64,000 nt of DNA from Branchiostoma floridae (GCF_000003815.2 NC_049992.1:8492920-8556919); one strand, 5' to 3'. Shown: positions 1 to 12,930, numbered from the stretch's first letter. Program-made: numbers and translations. Notes: generated by a model not told the origin, from the sequence alone.

Positions 1-3000
1 GCGGGAGATGACGTGCTCATGCATGATGCTTCAGAAGAGTCCCGTTCCGTCCCATTTACCATCCTTCTCAGCTTACCCAAACAACTACTCATCACAGGAG
101 CGGAGTTGACTGTGGCAAGATGGAACAAGAGTTCGGAGACCTCATACCTCTATGGAATATTTTAAGTCTTTGTAGATTTATTGTTTCATATTGTCTCCTC
201 TACTATGCAAGTGTTCTTCATCAGTAATTATGCAAATTAAGTCCTAACTTGAATAATTTGCTTGACATTGCGTACATCTCCGTTTAAACTACCTGCATAC
301 AGAATATCATGAAAATTCCTTTGTTTAGTTGTCCTTGTAATATTCTTTTTACAAAAAACCCTGCAGTTCCAGAGCAAATTGCTAGAGGTGACTATACCTT
401 CATATTTCATCAACATCAAAGCTTTATTTGAAACTATATCTTAGGAATGCGTGATTTTGTAAACGTACTGCAACTTTTAAAAGTAAAGCTTGTGAAAAAG
501 GTGTTACAGTAGTGTTTTATCATCATACGATACCCACTTGCCAGACAGTTGGAGCCACCAAAGCCCGGTGCGCATGTGCAGGACGCCGGTGTATTGTGGG
601 TACATCTACCCGGGTAGCAGAAGATACTGTCAGGTCGCCATGAGCACAGCTCTGGTAGGGTGGGAAATCCAAATGTTTTCCTTTACTACAAATGGAGCTT
701 AGCTGTGGCTATCTAATTATCAAAAGATAGCATCAACATAACCCACTTTATTGACATTCTGTGCCAACACCTATAACGAGCCCCGTTATAAACTGTATAA
801 CTCGCCTTTGGCGTAACACAGCACCTACATTATCCGAAGAGATTGTAAAAGCAATAAGACAACGACATACTAACGTTATGTGGTGTTTCCTACGCATTTA
901 CAATTAACTTATATTTCATGACATATTATATTTGAAAAAAAAAATTAATTTTGTACTTGTACACAACGTTCCATCACTGGAGAGCTGGTACGCCTTTTGG
1001 ACGGTCCCCCTGTCATACTGACACTTCGTGCACCTCGAGTCACTGGACCCGGTACACTGGTTGTATCTCTCACAGTTGGCGATGCTCTGGCACGCTGCAT
1101 AAAATAGAGACATGCTGACACGTACAGGGCGTTACCTTATGCCTTTAGGTTTTTAGCTTTGCTTTGCACAATAATCAAATCTCATCGCTTTTATTATCCA
1201 AGCATCTTTGTGATTTGTGTTCATTAGTTTACGCGTGATGCCTTGATGGTTTCTTAGTCTTAATCAACTTTGCACTTAATAAGACGTTATACTCTGGACT
1301 CTGGAAAGGATCCGAATGTCGACAAGTCCACGTGACCACTGACGAGTGAACAGGTTTAGAGTTCAGTTCGTGAAGTATTGAGTTAAGCAAGCAGGCATTT
1401 ACGATTATCTACAAATCAATACCGAGGGCAAATACTGTATGTTTGTCAGCCAACACACATTGTAAACTTTAAATCTATTGTGTAAACATTTGTTGCTTAC
1501 AAATATAAAATTTCCATCATAATGATCATTAAACTTTTCAACAATTAATGTCTATTAGATTAGATGTTTCTTTCTTCTAAATTACATGTTACATGTATGG
1601 AATTCATGTCCTCATAAGCAACAACACATGCGTACATGTTTTTAAACGTTTGTACGTTTGTGAACACTTACCATTGCATGTCACACTTGGATATTTGGGG
1701 TACCGGTAGCCTGCATAGCAAAGATAGCGACTGTCAGATGACGAAGTCAGGTAGTAGCCTGGGTTACCGCTGTTGCATCTTGCGTACCCGTAAGTGTTGT
1801 GATTCGTGCCGCCGCTGAAGTATCCATTGCTCGGGGCTGCTGGTTGGTTACACGATGTGGCTGCCGTATGAAACAAATTCGGCAAATACTTCATGACACA
1901 TGAAAAAAAAATAACCTCAAAGAAAACAAAAGTGGAGATGTTTTGTGGAAATAAAGGATGTAATTTACTGTTTTCTACGATGACCTACGTCGTACATTAC
2001 ATACACATGCTAGTAGATAGTATATAAACCACAGCAAAAGTCACAGGAACGTAAAAATACTGTATTCACATCCGACACCGCGGTACTTTGCGACATTTTG
2101 AGATGAATCTGTCCATAACATATTCGTGAATACCGGTAACTATAAAATAATCAAATAGAACGTGCTTTTTGTCTTCCACTTTAACGCTTTGACGATCTTT
2201 AACGTTTCCTTCAATGATATACCAGTTTGTTCTCTGATGCTTTTTCTGCAGTATTTGTATATGATGGTTAACGTTGATATTCGGATCCTACCGGTAACTT
2301 GCATTGTTGCACTTTGTCGGGCATCTATCCATATATCAACGAGGTTAAAGTCGTACACATGACCACCATCGGTTACTTTCACCTGTGAGAATAAAAAATT
2401 AAAGGCCATCTCATATACCTTGAACGTTCATATACAAAACAGTTACCGGTGAATACTTCACATGCAAGGGTCATTTTGGACTAATCTAGTGCGCAAAAGT
2501 CTAGCTAGTTTTGTCTAGTATAAATCTACTTCCGTCATCACTGAGCCTAAAAAGAACAGTATTTTCAAATTACTGCATCTACAATAGTTACAAATTGAAA
2601 TATAGATACAAATACACGTTGCTTCCAGGTATATTGTACGTTAGAGGACGACCTGTTTTTGTCGGTGCGTAGCAGGCTTAGAGGCGAGAGAAGCTGTTCG
2701 TTCAACCGTTCAACGGTTTGGTTTGCATGGATGCATGCATGGATCGGTCAATTTAACCAAACTCTTCTTTTTATATCCCTTCTATACGCACTATCACGCA
2801 ATGGAGTTAGCGTGTCCGAGCGGTCTACGCGCTGGGTGGATATAGCGATTTGCTTTTGCAGCCGTGGACCGTGGGTTCGAACCCCACTTGTAACAATTTT
2901 TTTTCTTTGTTAGACAAATCTCATGTAATTTTTTTTAATAGAAGACAGACCAATTCAGTAATTCGATGTTTAAAAACTCTTTTTTTCATGTGATTTTGTT

Positions 3001-4607
3001 TAACATCCAGGCTTTTTCCAAAATACGCACCGGCCATCTTTTTTCAGAAGCTGTCTTGTTTGTTCATTGCTAGCTGTGATGTTCATTCATTCGACGTTCA
3101 ATGGTGATTCGAATGAGGTGGAGCAATTGTCTCTGATATCATAGTACTGTACCTCATTAAACGTTAACCAGGTGCTTGGTGCCTAATCAGAATCTAACCA
3201 ATATCGTGAGCTGTGGAAATCTTACCCTCACAGGATGCCAGTCCGGGGCGTGACCTGTGCCAGTGTTATACAGAGTAACCTGCTTCAGAATTCCGTACAA
3301 GGCACCACACGTAGCTACATCAATACTGCAAAGTCAACAACAAATGTGACAAAAAAAGTTACCAGTGCCATGTCTTTTCTTATGACAGTATCACTTGCTT
3401 GATGCATATTCTTTCAATATTGATATGACATGCATATATATTCGACTTAAGCCAACTGAAAAACTTTTTTGGGGTACTCACTGGTCTTTGTTGCACCGGG
3501 CACCGCTGCAATCCAAAGAACACGAGACCGTTGATGTGGAGGTGACTGAGGCCTGGACTGAGCGTACAACTTCCAGACTAATTTCAATGTTTGCATCAGT
3601 GGCCGCATGGTCAATCCAGCCGTCAGAGGCAGTTGTTACCGCCACCTGGGTTGCTTTGGACGATGACAAACAGAACACAACAATTATGAATTAGCCAACA
3701 TATCATCCCCATTGACGGTAGTCTTCGTACCATCATCTGTAGTGACCGCTGGCTCAATCTTTTCGCTTGCTAACCACAGGATATCAAAGGTCGACAACTG
3801 CGAGTTTTGACACTTTGCTCTGTTCGATTTATTTTCGTTGTACCTTATCTATCAATTGTTGACAGTTAGAACAGTTTTCTCACAACGCATTATGACTGAT
3901 GTCGCTGTAGCCTTCATTCGTGTTGAAGGCTGGCCTGCCGTTAAGGAATGATGTATTTTCTTCTAAGAAATTACGGCGAACTGAAAATATGAAATTCTCC
4001 AGAGTAAATACATGTAGGTTGCACAGAATATAGGTATAATGGAATAGACTATGCTTTTAACAGACATGTACAATGATATGGAACTTCCTTGTTGAAGCAT
4101 AAAAGTTTCAACATGTTTTATACTTTGATTTTTTAATCTCATTTGTCTAATGTCTGCAAGGTAAATTTGTCTAAATTCAAACTTTGACTATAAAACAAGA
4201 CAATAGCTAAAACAATTATATATTAGGAGCTTTGAGCCATTTGCTATACCATGGACAACACAACACATTGGGTAAAAATTGTTACTCAACAAGGTGTATG
4301 GTGAGTTGAGTTGACAAAAGTCCTCTAAGTACGTATACGTTTAACATTTGGAAGCAAAGTTTTGAAGTCTTACCCAATGTTTCTTGGGCTGTCACAAAGA
4401 CAAGAAAGACCGCCCAAATAACCTGCAAAATATAGAAATATTTCTGATCAGTAGTTGTACTACGTGCTCTTATACTGATAGGAATGTCATGTCTACTACA
4501 AAATCTGCCATCTTAACTTAGTTTTCATCACAATTATATTTTGGTAGCAGAAATATCTAGAAGTTATAACGTTTACTTCTTACCTGCTGACCCAGGATAA
4601 CGTTCAT
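1..4607 (-). CDS. Receptor-like gene A, 5' part: signal peptide, PLAT, sushi-like, Cys-rich, EGF (runs off left edge)
   Basis: Nine exons join in consistent phase: 4607-4584, 4422-4374, 3653-3482, 3325-3226, 2382-2292, 1860-1672, 1094-957, 651-538, and 109-1 (cut by the window edge). The start MNVILGQQ plus VIWAVFLVFVTAQ in exon 2 forms a split signal peptide. Exons 3-5 encode a PLAT/LH2-type beta-sandwich, shown by ATDANIEISL and later TLYNTGTGHAPDWHPVR and VYDFNLVDIWID; such domains bind lipids or proteins. Exon 6 is a sushi-like Cys module (SCNQPAAPSNGYF to YPSVTCN). Exon 7 is an uncharacterised six-Cys module (ACQSIANCERYNQC). Exon 8 is EGF-like, ending CTCAPGFGGSNC. Exon 9 (APVMSSCLGKLRRMVNG) matches exon 5 of the paralogue at 28-38 kb. 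The product is probably an extracellular or type I membrane protein; its C-terminus lies outside the window. The ligand is unknown. Confidence 0.82.
2806..2894 (+). tRNA. tRNA-like sequence with long variable arm, probably a pseudogene
   Basis: The 89-nt stretch has a near-canonical A box (TGTCCGAGCGG) and a perfect B box (GGTTCGAACCC), with a length suiting a type II tRNA (Leu or Ser class). It is followed by a T-rich terminator. The acceptor arms (GTTAGCG and TTGTAAC) pair in only about four or five positions, the D stem is poor, and the anticodon loop is not a clean seven bases, so I cannot assign an anticodon. It sits in an intron of gene A on the opposite strand. It could be a decayed tRNA or the head of a tRNA-derived SINE. 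Confidence 0.45.
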
Positions 4608-6364
4608 GTCTTTCAGAACCGGACTCGCACATTCGGTGCTGTGAACAGTATGTGTTTAGACTGACTGTAGCGGGCGCTACTTACACTACACTGCCCGACG
4701 CTATGCACACTCAAAACAGTGTCATGTACTTTGTTCTCTTCTTGATTTGTTACGTCTACAAACTTACGGGTTATCAGCTGCAGGGGACTTCGGTTGTCCA
4801 GGTTATCGGTGGTGTAATGTCGGAATTTTCGTCCGTGTTCTGGACAGTTGTACTTGTAGTGGTGTGGTAGAGTATCCTTTTAATGTTACTGCACAACTAA
4901 AAAGCTCAAGGGGTGTTTTCTTTAAGACACCTTATTGATTAATTTATGTTGCAAATGATATCAATAAACATTACGGTGTAGATACGTTTCCCTGGGTGGA
5001 TTGCCCCAACACTAAGGGGTGTTGCATAGTAACCATACAAAAACAAAACACGTGCTCGCGGGCACGTCGTATTTCAAGATCGTTAAGAGAGGGAAAAAGG
5101 CTGTTCTTCTTGAGGAGACGTTATAAGTCATTACTAAGAGATGACCTTGTCCTACTATATACGAATTTTATTCTACTAATTAACCTGCATCGCACCAAGT
5201 ACACATAGGTGTTGTCAAGGTCAAGGTCAAGTTTGGGCCTCCTGGTGTGTTAATTTGGTACTGCAGTAATACCTCTATTTTTGTATCGTTTGACCTGGAC
5301 ATGCCATAGTCTTGACATTTTGGTTGCAGATGGCTTGTGATTAAAGGAAGACGCGGTGTATTTTGGAGCCTCCTAACAACTTGCCCTGGAACTGCAGGGG
5401 CGTTTTTGTAAAATAGTCTAAGGACAACTAAACAAAGGAACAACAAATTTCCATGATGTTGGGTATGCGTGTAATTTTTTTCTATGCAGTTTAGTCATAG
5501 ATGTATACATTAACATACCAATTATGCAAAGGTGGACTTGATTTTAATAATTAATGTTAATTTAAGTGTTTTCAACGATAAGACTTGCATACAAGTAATG
5601 TATATAATTGTATATAAGCTTAGTCAACTTGCTGAAACATTACTGGAAACTGCATCAACATTCCCCTTGTTTTCGTACCCCACAGAAAACAGCCCACCGG
5701 CCACACACCTTGATGGCTGGTGGTGAACTGTTGATACAGACTCCAGAGGCATTGTTGCCAGCAACATATCAGTAGAGGTAACGTTACATGCGTGTGAGAC
5801 ATTTTAGCCCATAACAATGCTGTGTTGCCATTGGATACTGTTACAAATTGTTGCGCCTGAATGCAAAGGTTAACAATGGAATGTGCAAATATAACTTACA
5901 TGCAACAATTGTAAATGTGCCCATGTTTTGAATGTACCGGTATAAACACTGCTCAATGTACAAACTTAAGATTTTTTCCCCAGTATCATTCAAATCACTC
6001 AAATGTAAATCTTTATAATTCTCTGTGTCTTCATATGCTGGGTTAGTGCCATGAATTACAGTCTTTTTCTAATCTTTAGATATGCATGTCAATCAATAGC
6101 AAAATACCAGGTAAAATATTTCCGAGTTGCTATAATTTTTCACAATTCGATGTGTTTGACTCAGTGCCAGAATAGTTTGATGGACCATTTTTTAATTATT
6201 TATTATTCTACTCCAAAATTTAAAAATTATCAGTCCAAGATGTATTTCTTAATAAAGATAGGGCGAGGAAAAAGGCAAAGAAAAAGCATTTATAGAAGTT
6301 GTCATATTCACGTTATGTCTCATATTGTGACCATAGGTCCTTTCTGTACATCAAAGTTCTTGCC
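4608..6364. other. Intergenic region between divergent gene A and the caspase gene
   Basis: This stretch separates the start of gene A (minus strand) from the first recognised caspase exon (plus strand) and must hold both promoters. I see no convincing coding exon. A possible small non-coding exon ends at a splice-donor-like site near 6111. Part of the stretch is a dispersed repeat, listed separately. No TATA box or CpG island stood out by eye. Confidence 0.5.
5200..5435. repeat. Fragment of dispersed repeat family R1
   Basis: The segment carries the same ordered phrases as copies at 52.6-52.8 kb and 57.8-58.1 kb: a run like GGTCAAGTTTGGGCC, then TGGTACTGCAG, a 'gacatgccatagtcttgac' type block, then a second GGAACTGCAGGGGC block. 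It is diverged and lacks clear ends here. Confidence 0.55.
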
Positions 6365-8588
6365 ATGGATGTCTATGCAGCATGGAGCCATTGGATGCAA
6401 GGCAACACAGATGAACAATCGGTATGTAATGTTACTCTCAGTCAAAAAGGAAATATAACTCGTTTTAATAAGAAGAATATAGAAATTTTCAAGCAAAGCA
6501 CCATTGTTTCTGCCTTCCAAGAACACAATCTTACATATGCCTCTTATTTTTTATATAACCGGTATTAAAACTTGATACTTGAAAGAATGGATGGATAATG
6601 TCAGAGGCCATGGTGTCAATCCTTTTCACGACTACCTCATGCAACATAGAGATTAAAAATTATACAAATTTTAGTAACAATACATCTTTACTCATAGGAA
6701 GGTGACCAAATCTTTAACGTCAACCTGCAAGAGACCTTCGATAAGATGATGTTGTCGCAGAAGAAGGCTCAGGAGAAGATTGCTTCCCTGGAAGAAGAGA
6801 AAGCCAAGTTCCAACAGGACATAGAGACACTGCAGGATCAGAGGGAGGAACAAAGGCAGGAGAATCACAACCTAAAGCAGCAGGTTTGGTTATTGATATC
6901 TTTTATTAATGTCTACAGTGGGTGTTATTTAAATGTTGTAATAAGGAAAACCATGCAAAGAATCTCACGAGGTCCACTCCAGCAGTGGCAACATATCCTA
7001 ATTTCTCAAAAGAGCCTTTAAAAGTTGTGCCTACATGGGGAAATAACACATGCATCCCACAAAACCTCATTGGGCATGAATATACATACAGTTCCTTTCC
7101 ATGCAGGCTAACCCTTTAATATATAGAGCATGCATTCAATGATTGACTGACGTACTTCTTCGAAGTACAAAAGAAGTATATTTTGAAAGTTTTTTGTCTT
7201 TCAAATCATTCTTTTACATCATAGATCATATTCTAAGTATGAAGTCATATGGCATATTAAGAATCAGTTTTGGTCAATGGTCTCCAAGCAAGGGATGGGC
7301 GACTTTGCCAAACAAGGCGTCCTATCACAATATGATACATGTAACGTTAACTGCACCATGAATAACTCAACCAGATTGCCAGTAAACGAAATACATCATT
7401 GCCTTCCATCACTTAACAGGTTGACTTCTTTAAAGCTAAGAACCAGAAAGAGGAGGCAGCCCGATACTCCATGGGTCACAAGAGCAACGGGGTGGCCATC
7501 ATCATCAACAACATCAACTTCAGGGCCAAGTTTACCAAGAGGGTGGGAGCAGAGCACGACACAAGTAAGTTCTATTCTTTGGAACAAATCTCTCTCTCTG
7601 ATCTGTGAAAGCAATACAAGTCAGTCAACAAAGCTATCAGCCAACAACCTAGATGTATATCTAATCAAGTTGTCTTGTCATTTACCATGATTGATGGCTT
7701 TCTTGGCTCATAAAGATGGTTTTATTAAAGATTGTACATGTACATGTAACAGCAACTCTCATAATTCTACCGGATGCCCTATTTACTAACACATGAGCTA
7801 CATGGATGGGTCTGTGATTTTAGGCAGCTCATAAGCCTCTAACTCCCACAGAAAAACTTGAGACAACATTCCAGATGCTGGGACTGAAGGTGAAGTTCCA
7901 CACTGACCTGACTGTGTCTGAGATGATCCACGTACTGAATGAGGAGGCCAGCCAAGACCACACCCACCACAACCTGTTCCTGTGCTGCATCATGTCACAT
8001 GGTCACCAGGGGAAGGTCTATGGTACAGACGGCATCGGGCTCGACATCCTCGAGCTCACAAACCTCTTCAAGGGAGATGAGTGCAAGAGTCTTCTGGGGA
8101 AGCCCAAGCTGTTTTTCGTTCAGGCATGTCAGGGGGATAAAATTCAGGATAAGCAAACTAAGGCTGATGCCGTCCCAGGGGGGTCCCCCTCCGCAATCGT
8201 GGCCTACATGACGGCCGAGGCTGATTTCTTCCTCAGCCTTGCCACTGTTCCTGGGTGCAAGGCTCTGAGAAATGAGCTAACGGGGGCGTACTATGTCACC
8301 ATCTTGTCCGACGTCCTGACAAAGGGCGGCAGTAGTCAGAGCCTGATGAGTTTGATGGTTGAGGTGAACGACAAAATGAGTGAGATGCATGGCCAGTGTC
8401 CCTTCTGGTGTGGTACTCTGACCAAGAAGCTGTATTTGGTTAATAAGAAAGATCAGCTAACCTGTAGCACATGTATGCTGGAGATTGCACAACAGGAAGT
8501 TGACACCGGTTTGCCTCCAGAGTGGGAGGTCGTGACAAATGAGTCCCTGGAAATGGAGCTCTCCAGTAGTGGGGAGTACAGCAGGTAG
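6365..8588 (+). CDS. Caspase with coiled-coil N-terminus (initiator-type active site)
   Basis: Four exons (6365-6421, 6698-6883, 7420-7564, 7852-8588) join in phase to give 374 residues. Residues about 20-81 are charged and heptad-like (QKKAQEKIASLEEEKAKF), predicting a coiled coil. The protease domain begins at YSMGHKSNGVAIIINNINF (about 97). The catalytic His is in MSHGH (His179) and the catalytic Cys in FFVQACQGD (Cys222). QACQG is the form seen in caspase-8/10, whereas executioners usually have QACRG. The Asp-containing linker follows (QTKAD), then the small subunit with LATVPGCKALRNE, where the Arg should help bind the P1 aspartate. A tail of about 45 residues after LYLVNKK is unusual. 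No DED or CARD is visible, so either the prodomain is replaced by the coiled coil or upstream exons exist that I missed. Role: Asp-specific cysteine protease in apoptosis or inflammatory signalling. Confidence 0.9.
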
Positions 8589-9299
8589 ATTAACCTCAGC
8601 TTACAAATCAAGGATCTTCAACTCAAAAATTACTTTGTAGCTCTTAATGCCTAAGTAAAAACCTCTGTAAGCATTCAAGTTCTTTCGCAAGTAAAAGATA
8701 AGAGTTATAAGAAAAGCTCAACTGTGTTTAGTAGTTAAACTTACGGAATAATAACTGAACTTTGTCTCAATATATTAGACTACATCGTTGTCCATGTAAC
8801 AATTTTTCATAGATGAGATCTAACTGGAGTGTATTTTCAATATCATTTATCAAGTGAAGCCAGTAAGTAGAAATAAGTATCTGAGGTCTGCCAGTAATGT
8901 AACAACTTTGGATCTATTCTTTTTGATGTTATGATACTTTATTTCCAACACATTTTCATTTAAAAAATCAAGTAATACCAACATTTCATATCCACTGTTA
9001 ACCATTTTCATTGCAAACCACGTATTTTTTTAGGCTGAAAATAACAATAGCATTCATTAATGGAACCTACATGTACATAGAAAGAAAAATGACAGAGCTA
9101 TTTACATTATATTAAGAAAGTTTATGCGTATCATATTAATGTTTTAACCCGAATTGAGATAATGATGTGTTTCTATATACATATACATATACATATACAA
9201 TATTGTATTGAAAAATGTTTTTTCAACTTCTCAATGTCAGAAGCAACACTGCCATATAAAGCTTTACCTAGTTCATTTAGTCATCAGCTCTTGAAATGA
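8589..9299. other. 3' flank of the caspase gene, no feature recognised
   Basis: AT-rich sequence, probably including the caspase 3' untranslated region. A short (ATACAT)n run lies near 9178-9200. I found no convincing polyadenylation signal or coding potential. Confidence 0.4.
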
Positions 9300-9712
9300 C
9301 AGTATCAAATTTCCCATACTAATTGTACAACAAACACTGTTACTAGAAGCATTTTACGCATTTAAAGTAACTTGTTCAATATCCTTGTTTCAAGCACCTA
9401 TTGTTTGTATTTGAACATGCTTCTGTGTGTAAACAAATGTGTCGTTTATTCATTCATGCCTTGTCTGTACATTACTAGTGTTGCATGCACATATACCAAA
9501 CAGTTACAGCAATACAACACCATATATATATCACTATGTATACACATCCCAGATGATGCCTTTTGATTGACAGTGGTGTTGCTTGTCTGCCCTCGAGAGT
9601 TACTGTCACCTGTTCTTCTCGCGGTCGATGAAGCACATACACATGTTCTCTCTCCCCATGAGCAGTACAGCAGCGCCCTCTGGGTGCCATCTCAGGGACT
9701 TCACCAAGAATG
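9300..9712 (-). pseudogene. Broken copy of WRAP73 last exon and 3' UTR
   Basis: On the minus strand the piece 9712 to about 9590 matches the last exon of WRAP73 (39564-39455), with the same run AGTCCCTGAGATGGCACCC and the same stop context. The following 3' sequence also matches WRAP73 downstream DNA (for example the ACTATGT-acacat-CCCAGATGATGCC block near 9530-9560 against 39385-39410). The match ends near the splice acceptor of that exon, and no upstream exon is joined, so this is not a spliced retrocopy of the whole message. It lies about 30 kb from the intact gene and just 3' of the caspase. Confidence 0.8.
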
Positions 9713-9884
9713 AATGTCAGCCAATCAGAGAATAGGCCTTTCAGTTTTCAAAAGGGGTCTCGAATATATATATCACGGTAAGCTCATTAATATTTATAAG
9801 CAGGACGGTCAGGAACTAAGAGTGACAGTTGAGAAAGCAGGGTACATCCAAACAGGCAGTTTTGCCGTTGGATGTTCCTGCTGC

Positions 9885-9975
9885 TGTACTGCTCATGGAG
9901 AGAGAGAACATGTGTATGTGCTTCATCGACCGCGACAAGAACAGGTGACAGTAACTCCCGAGGGCAGACATTGAG
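9885..9975 (+). pseudogene. Second, inverted fragment of WRAP73 last exon
   Basis: The plus strand repeats the middle and end of the same exon (GCTGCTGTACTGCTCATGG, then CATGTGTATGTGCTTCATCG, then the gacaagaacaggTGA stop context). It faces the copy ending at 9712, so the two form an inverted pair with a spacer of about 210 bases. It starts mid-exon and cannot be functional. Confidence 0.8.
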
Positions 9976-9994
9976 ATCTATACAGATATTGCAC

Positions 9995-11595
9995 AGAAGC
10001 ATTATTTACGACACAAGTAACATGTTTTGTGGTAGTCCATAACGAGTTTCACGACAAGCCGACACTTTGTGGCAACATTAATCGGGAAGTTTCCGAACTA
10101 CGTGGAGCTTCCAAGGAAGTGATTTTTTCCGAGAACAGGCGAAATCTAATGCGCGCGGTATCATCCATGAAATTAAGCTGGTGTGGCCTAGCTTAAGGTC
10201 AAAGATAACCCTATGTGTTGTCTATCAAATTCATCAACTGCAAAAATTGTCTTTTTGCGTTGCTGTGTACTTGTCCCAAGTAGTACTTCACATTTTGGAC
10301 TGGTTCAAAAATTTAGAAAAATGCCAATATTTGAAACGTGCTAAAATCAGAGAAAATGGCTCAGAACTCGTCTAGCCCGTCACCATGGCAACGGCTTGTA
10401 TTGTTTTGAGAGGGCCTGGAGTACGAACACTGTAAAACATATCACCCCTGCCATTTTTGCTTGATCCTTACAGACATTTACTCTTGATATCTTTTCCCCA
10501 TGACGGTTTTCATGTCCTCTCATGTGACATGATTTGATCTGACAGCTTTGCACTAATATGATTATGTATGTTTGGTTTGGTTTGGTTTGGTTTGATTATG
10601 TAAGTTACTTACATAAGTTACTTATATAAGTTACTTATATAACATGTAACACTACCTGGTGATTATCCGGTTGCTTCTGTCCAGTGCTCAAAGACAGAGT
10701 GACAGTCATAGACAAAAGACTGCCTGTCACAGCGTGGGAAGAACGGTGCCAACTTGATAAACGAACATGGACACGCGAGGCTGTTTAGGTTAAATAAAGG
10801 TCATTCCTTCTGGTAAACTATACAAATATTAAAATGTGTCATTTAGACAACAACTTAAAACACGATAATGTCTCAGAACACAGTTTTTCGCCTATGGGGA
10901 TTTACATGGTTAAGGACCCCAAAGTGAGATCGTTCGAACTCGACGACTCAAAACCTATAGTAAGGTGCAGATACAATTTACAAGAATTTAGTATGTTGAA
11001 GTTGAGGATACAACGGTACTACAACCTACAAAATGTCTGAAAATGAGCATAGATTTGCCGGCTCGTTTTTCTATAAAAGACACTTTGATTTGACCCCCAG
11101 CGGAGGTCATGGAACTGCAGGAGTCGAACATGAAGTGCCGGTAACAGTATCAAGGCGCAAATTCCCGCCGGCCGAAGAAGCAACGTAATCCAACATATAC
11201 AGTATCAACACCGATGTATTCCTCTACCATTCCACAGATTCCACCTCGCTGTTGTACACGAAAGAATAACTACGGCCTTTGCAAGTACTGCGGGGCACTA
11301 TTTTAACACGGACTACTTTGGGGGATAGGGGTCGCGGATTAGTACTGTGTTATGAGACCTTGAACCAACTTGACCTTGAATTTTCATTCATACAATAAAA
11401 TTAGTCAAAATATAAAGCCATGGCATACCAAGTTTTAGAACAGAAGTCCAAATGGTTTCTGAGATATGGCCAACTTTGCACTTCGGCGCCTGGCACAGGT
11501 GTAGGCTCCGTACAAGGACTATCTGAGGGGCATTTAATTGGTCTCATTATCTCAACAAATTTAATATTCTGCAGCTGGTTGACTTTTTCTTTTAC
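9995..11595 (+). repeat. Dispersed 1.6-kb repeat R2, copy 1
   Basis: This segment aligns along its whole length, in opposite orientation, with 24155-22505. Shared landmarks are the AGTCCATAACGAGTTTCACG block at one end, the short tandem TTATATAAGTAAC run in the middle, an ORF-like stretch (10834-11040, MCHLDNNLKHDN) and the CTCATTATCTCAACAAAT block at the other end. No transposase or reverse transcriptase is seen, so it is probably a non-autonomous element or a segmental duplication. The ORF shared by the two copies is only 68 codons and is conserved no better than the flanking repeat DNA. Confidence 0.75.
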
Positions 11596-12930
11596 AAGGA
11601 GCTTGCCAGACCATATTCTACCGTTCTGGGTGATTGGGGTTGGGGGTTATTCTTTTTTAGGGCGGAAAAAAAGGAGTGGGGTGGTCGAGCGGGCTTTAGA
11701 CCACACTTAGTCCTATAGGGAGCGGTCTTGGCGGCCGTTGCCATGGTAACGGCGGGTCCGACGGTAACAAAAATATTACACTTCAAGTCATCCGACGTCA
11801 ATTCCTAACATATCAGTCGAATTTAATGTGGTTGTCCATCCCTGGGGAATTCACGCTGTGGTTGAAGGTCTCAGAACACAGTTTTTCGCCTATGGGGATT
11901 TATACATGGTTAAGGACCAAATAGATTTTCAAAGCTGTCATGCAAACAAACATATCATAATACTGGTATGGTAAGCCAGAAACAATTTGTAACACTATGG
12001 GTCTGGATGTATGTCTAAAATTCCTGTCTCATGCTAACACATACAGACATTCCGTTTCACTAACAAACAAAAAAAGCAGACTAGAATCAAACTGAAACCA
12101 TTTATAAGCTTTATTAGAATATGGGAAAAAAACAATAACAAACAAATATTCAGCTTCCTTAACATCGCCAGTCTCAATGACAGACAGCAGGTATAGCAGT
12201 GTTGGTAACTGCCGGAGTGTTAAAAGACTTGATAGTAATAAAAGTTTTCATTGTTTTCCTTCTGGACATGAGAATTATTTAGATGTATTTCAACGTACAG
12301 TAATGGACTACTTCTATTTGTTTTCTTACATGATCGTTACAGTTACTGTTACCACCGTGTGTTTTTCCGAATCAGGGCATCAATTCTTCAACCCTATAAC
12401 GGATAATGTGTCAATAGCATACATTTTTGTATCTCAAGCTCTTAACATGTCACAAGCTCTTGAACATCCATATCAATCATCTCATCATAACATGATTGTA
12501 TAGATCTGCTGACGTCATTCATGTACAGATGAAAGCCTTACCATTTACAAGGGACCGCAATATAGTTGTTTTTAAGTCTGATCTGCATTCACACGAGTTG
12601 CACCGGGTCTTCCATATACGTGTTAACTCCAAGACCAGAGTTTAGGTTTCCCTTTGCCCTCTAGAATGAACATTTTTTTTTCAGTTCTTACTTTTGTGTT
12701 AGACTTTCAACTGTATAGACTGGGGTCTAACTTTCGTTTACCGTTTCCTATGGTAAATATATTCTTGCGAAAAATAGGACTAAATGATATAGATAAAGAA
12801 CCTCTGTGCGTAGACGGTGTCACGTGTATGTAGACTGCTGTGGTGGACTAACAGCCTGTTTTCTATGATAGACGTGGCATCGGTCACAGCATGAGGTGGT
12901 TGTATTACAGTCATTGGCAAAAAAAGCAAT
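11596..12930. other. Gene-free stretch with a small fragment of repeat R2
   Basis: About 11866-11920 repeats a piece of R2 (TCAGAACACAGTTTTTCGCC and onward, matching 10876 and onward). The remainder has scattered ORFs with no recognisable domain or splice context. I see no gene. Confidence 0.5.

Noticed and set aside
9714-9974. Plus-strand ORF of 86 codons as a new gene
   Set aside because: Its second half is an out-of-frame reading of the inverted WRAP73 last-exon fragment.
10834-11040. 68-codon ORF shared by both R2 copies as a conserved gene
   Set aside because: It is conserved only because the whole repeat is; it has no start context, domain or splice sites.
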